This document shows, one piece after another, positions 31,180-33,503 of a stretch of DNA of 33,503 bases. The stretch is from Dehalococcoidia bacterium. GTDB taxonomy: Bacteria > Chloroflexota > Dehalococcoidia > Tepidiformales > Tepidiformaceae. The position numbers were made by a program, and so were the translations under genes. How positions within the stretch are numbered: position 1 is the first letter of the stretch; the number at the start of each line of letters is the position of its first letter. Below the pieces are notes generated by a model that saw only the letters and a program-made list of their open reading frames with translations, had not been told where the DNA came from and did no database searches. The stretch is from NCBI GenBank assembly GCA_020847985.1, contig JADLBC010000030.1, positions 1-33,503 of the forward strand, given 5' to 3'.

Positions 31180-32070
31180 TCACGCGCGCGGCTGCGGCGC
31201 CCGGAACAGCCCCTCCTGCGCCACGCTCGCGATGCGCACGCCCGCCTTCGAATACATCCCGCCCCACATCAGCGCCCGCGCCGATTGCGCGATCGGGCTG
31301 TCCGTCGCGTACAGCACCCAGTCGTCGAAGCGCGGCGGATGGTGCCACCAGATCGCGTGGTCCAGGCTCGCCGTGGCGCCCCCGGGCTGCCACATGCCGA
31401 AGCGCTGCGCCACCGTCGCCACCATGCCGCTGTCGCTCAACCACGCCAGCGCCGCCGCATGGATGAGCGGGTCTTCCGGCAGCGCCGCCACCGGTTTCCC
31501 CCACACCGTGCGATGCGGCAGGCCCTCCGCCCGCGGGTTTCCCCGCGCCGCGCGGATATCGATCGGGTTGAAGAACCGCCGGCTATGGTTGCGCATCATC
31601 GGCGGCGGCATCGAAGGCATCTGCGGCGACCGCGCCATCGATTCCCACCACGATGGCAGCGTCTCCGCCTCGGGCGCCTCGGGCATCGGCTCCTGGTAGG
31701 CGAAATGGCCCTCTTCCGGCGCCACGAAGCCGATCGATGCCTCGAAGATCGTGTCCCCGTCCTGGAGCGCGGTCACCCGGCGTGTCGTAAAGTTGCGGCC
31801 GTCGCGGATGCGCTCCACGCGATAGTCGATGTCCTTCGCGGGCCGCCCCGCGCGCAGGAAGTAGGCGTGCATCGAATGGATGTTGCCCACGGCATCGGCG
31901 CCGCCCGCCGCCATGATCGACTGCGCGAGCACGAGCCCGCCAAAGAGGCGCCCTTCGTCCTGCTTTACCCGGCCGGTGAAGCCGTCGCCGGCGGGCTGTA
32001 CATCGAGCTGTTCGAGAAGGTTCGTGATCGCGTCGCGCGGGTCCGCGATGTTCGGTTCGCTTTCGGGCAT
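31180..32070 (-). CDS. tesB: Acyl-CoA thioesterase II
   Basis: A 296-residue double-hotdog thioesterase that releases free fatty acids from acyl-CoA. The N-terminal domain has GRLFGGLVLAQS, NIHSMHAYFLRAGRP, VERIRDGRNFTTRRV and IGFVAPEEG. The C-terminal domain has SLDHAIWWHHPPRFDDWVLY, seen as SLDHAIWWHHP with the catalytic Asp, and SARALMWGGMYSKAG. The length fits TesB. ATG 32070 is taken; an AGGAG lies too far upstream to serve it. TATCAT at about 32133-32138 on the minus strand could be the -10. It sits upstream of cysE and may share its transcript. Confidence 0.9.
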   Translation of the reverse strand: MPESEPNIADPRDAITNLLEQLDVQPAGDGFTGRVKQDEGRLFGGLVLAQSIMAAGGADAVGNIHSMHAYFLRAGRPAKDIDYRVERIRDGRNFTTRRVTALQDGDTIFEASIGFVAPEEGHFAYQEPMPEAPEAETLPSWWESMARSPQMPSMPPPMMRNHSRRFFNPIDIRAARGNPRAEGLPHRTVWGKPVAALPEDPLIHAAALAWLSDSGMVATVAQRFGMWQPGGATASLDHAIWWHHPPRFDDWVLYATDSPIAQSARALMWGGMYSKAGVRIASVAQEGLFRAPQPRA

Positions 32071-32169
32071 GGGTTGATGGCGCGGACGAACGCCCGCGTG
32101 CGCTCCTAACGTGTGGAAGTGAAGTGCCTTCGATGATACCGCGCGACGCCATACCGCGCGTTTCGAACG

Positions 32170-33300
32170 CTAACGAACAGCGTCCCCGGCGGCGGCCGGA
32201 AGCAGCGCCTCGCCCTTGCACGTGAACGACCGCATCGTCGCCTCCACGCGCGACAGCAGCTCCGCCGGCAACGGCGCGTAGTCCAGCGCACGCGTCTCCG
32301 CCACCGCCGCCTCGTCGTGATACGCCCACCAGAGCATGCGCAGCAGCACCGTGGTTCGCGCGCAGGCCGTGCTCTCGCGGTCGAGCAGCAGGAAGGTGAA
32401 GCTCGATACAGGGTACGCGGCGGCGCCCTCCGCGTTCGTGATCGAAGCCCGGTAATCCTCGGGGATGACCGCCCCGGCCGCGGCCGCCGAGACCGCCTCC
32501 AGCGTCGGCGCCACGAAGGCACCGGACCGGTTCTTGATAAGCGCCATCCGCAACCCCAGCTGGCGCGCGTAGCTGTAGTCCGCGTACCCGATCGCGTAGG
32601 GCGTCTGCCTGATCAGCTGCGAGACGCCCTCGTTCCCACGCCCGCCGATGCCAACCGGCCAGTTCGGGCTTTTCGATGCGCCCACCTTCGCCGCCCACTG
32701 GGCGTTCACCTTCGTCAGCCAGTCCGTGAACACGAACGACGTCCCCGAACCATCAGAGCGCTGCACGACACTGATCGCCTCCGCCGGCAACGCGACCCCC
32801 GGGTTCATCGCCGCGATCGCCGGGTCGTCCCATCGCGTGATCGTCCCGAGGTAGATACCGCCCACGACCGCGCCGTCGAGGTTCAGCGGCTCGGCCAGTC
32901 CCGGCACGTTATAGGCCAGCACCACCGCGCCGAGCACCGTCGGCAGGTGCTGCGTCGATGGCTTCTTCGCGAGGTCCTTGTCGGCCATCGGCGCATCCGT
33001 CGCCCCGAAATCGACGCTGCCCTCGATGAACTGCTGGATTCCCCCGCCCGACCCGATGGCCTGGTAGTTGATGCGCACGTTGTTCGCCACATCGTGGTTG
33101 TAGTCATAGAACCAGGCCTGGTACAGGATCGCCGGGAACGTCGCACCCGCCCCGTTGAGCGAAGCCCGGTCATCTTTCCCCGAGGTCGTGGTCAGCGGCC
33201 CCGTGAGCGCGGGCGCCGTGGCATTGCTCGAACAGCCCGCCGCGGCCACGGCCAATACCATCCCCGCGAAAAACACCGCCGCGCGACGCCTCAAGCCCAT
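32170..33300 (-). CDS. pstS: Phosphate ABC transporter substrate-binding lipoprotein
   Basis: A 376-residue PstS-type phosphate-binding protein. The N-terminus is a lipoprotein signal with AAGC (Cys23) followed by Ser/Thr-rich linker. GAGATFPAILYQAWFYDYN, seen as GAGATFPAILYQ, GSGGGIQQFIEGSVDFGATDAPM, seen as GSGGGIQQFI and DFGATDAPM, and RSDGSGTSFVFTDWL are phosphate-site loops. It is probably exported and tethered outside the membrane. The pstCAB permease genes are not in this window and are not next to it on the 3' side. TACCCT stands six bases before ATG 33300. An IS end lies 80 bases upstream. Confidence 0.92.
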   Translation of the reverse strand: MGLRRRAAVFFAGMVLAVAAAGCSSNATAPALTGPLTTTSGKDDRASLNGAGATFPAILYQAWFYDYNHDVANNVRINYQAIGSGGGIQQFIEGSVDFGATDAPMADKDLAKKPSTQHLPTVLGAVVLAYNVPGLAEPLNLDGAVVGGIYLGTITRWDDPAIAAMNPGVALPAEAISVVQRSDGSGTSFVFTDWLTKVNAQWAAKVGASKSPNWPVGIGGRGNEGVSQLIRQTPYAIGYADYSYARQLGLRMALIKNRSGAFVAPTLEAVSAAAAGAVIPEDYRASITNAEGAAAYPVSSFTFLLLDRESTACARTTVLLRMLWWAYHDEAAVAETRALDYAPLPAELLSRVEATMRSFTCKGEALLPAAAGDAVR

Positions 33301-33306
33301 GCCCTC

Positions 33307-33312
33307 AGGGTA
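33307..33312 (-). promoter_or_regulatory. -10-like box of a leaderless promoter (pstS)
   Basis: TACCCT on the minus strand, six bases (GAGGGC), then ATG 33300. GAGGG touches the start codon, too close to act as a ribosome site. Confidence 0.5.
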
Positions 33313-33380
33313 CGGTCCGTTCCGGTGGGCCGCACGCCCCGCACCGCGGCCATTCCCGGCAGGCCCCGCGCCACCCTTAG

Positions 33381-33503
33381 CAGGGTGCTGAAAAAGGGGT
33401 CGGCGGCGCGCGATCTAAGCAGAGATGGCGGGTGCAGGCCGGACGAGTACGGCCCGGCGCACGTCGGGGGATGTGGTCTTGGCCCGTTTCGTGGGGCTCG
33501 GGA
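33381..33503. mobile_element. Probable insertion-sequence end running off the window
   Basis: The run CAGGGTGCTGAAAAAGGGG from 33381, preceded by CTTAG, resembles the terminal inverted repeat of IS1182/IS4-type elements. Read on the minus strand it encodes PFFSTLL, a common ending of such transposases, and the minus frame stays open to the window edge. No transposase catalytic motif is inside the window. The other end and the target duplication are not visible. Nothing else is recognised between 33313 and 33380. Confidence 0.4.

Noticed and set aside
32136..32160. Direct repeat ATACCGCGCG twice, 15 bases apart
   Set aside because: Only ten bases in a GC-rich gap; chance is likely and no regulator is suggested.
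33425..33503. Plus-strand frame from ATG 33425 as a transposase start
   Set aside because: No ribosome site and no transposase-like residues; the minus-strand PFFSTLL reading fits an IS end better.

Overview
The window is a GC-rich, gene-dense bacterial chromosome segment. No rRNA, tRNA or CRISPR array was seen. A nuoJKLMN block, many CoA-metabolism genes, GTG starts, TANNNT-type -10 boxes placed directly before start codons, and secreted proteins with Thr-Pro linkers suggest a Chloroflexota-like organism, perhaps from the Dehalococcoidia/Tepidiformia side. This placement is an inference from gene style, not from a marker-gene comparison.

Layout. (1) 2-6448, plus strand: the membrane arm of respiratory complex I (nuoJ, K, L, M, N). 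It is preceded by the 3' end of a gene with three tandem copies of an ~89-residue module. A strong hairpin terminator follows at 6472. (2) 6530-12640: single genes and short operons for an APH-type kinase, a histidine phosphatase with a HAD protein, a lipoprotein, a flavin-reductase-like protein, a GNAT acetyltransferase, a methylenetetrahydrofolate-reductase-like enzyme and a DUF2235 alpha/beta hydrolase. (3) 12709-20522: acyl-CoA and lipid metabolism, with a 2-hydroxyacyl-CoA lyase-like TPP enzyme, a DinB protein, two crotonases with altered catalytic positions, a monoacylglycerol-lipase-like hydrolase and a second alpha/beta hydrolase. CvpA, a Trm112-like protein, a His-rich membrane protein and a PilZ protein lie among them. 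(4) 20665-26982: surface and signalling genes, namely two Thr/Pro-rich exported proteins, a membrane PAS histidine kinase, a BON protein with a long low-complexity region, a NUDIX hydrolase and a membrane-anchored beta-rich protein. (5) 27036-33300, mostly minus strand: a formyl-CoA-transferase-like family III CoA transferase, a retropepsin-like protease divergent from a frameshifted HigA-like gene, aspartokinase, serine acetyltransferase, TesB thioesterase and PstS. The last 120 bases look like the end of an insertion sequence.

How the genes may work together. The nuo genes build the proton-pumping arm of complex I. The 2-hydroxyacyl-CoA lyase, crotonases, thioesterase, lipase-like hydrolase and CoA transferase point to fatty-acid or 2-hydroxyacid turnover. 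Formyl-CoA is a possible link between the lyase, the CoA transferase and one-carbon metabolism. Aspartokinase and serine acetyltransferase feed amino-acid synthesis.

The observations most worth checking are: a recurrent leaderless-promoter architecture (-10-like box, 6-7 nt, start codon) at nine genes; two intergenic long inverted repeats built of low-complexity arms; the tandem-repeat extension at the complex I locus; the lyase/transferase pair; and the protease/HigA-like divergent pair.
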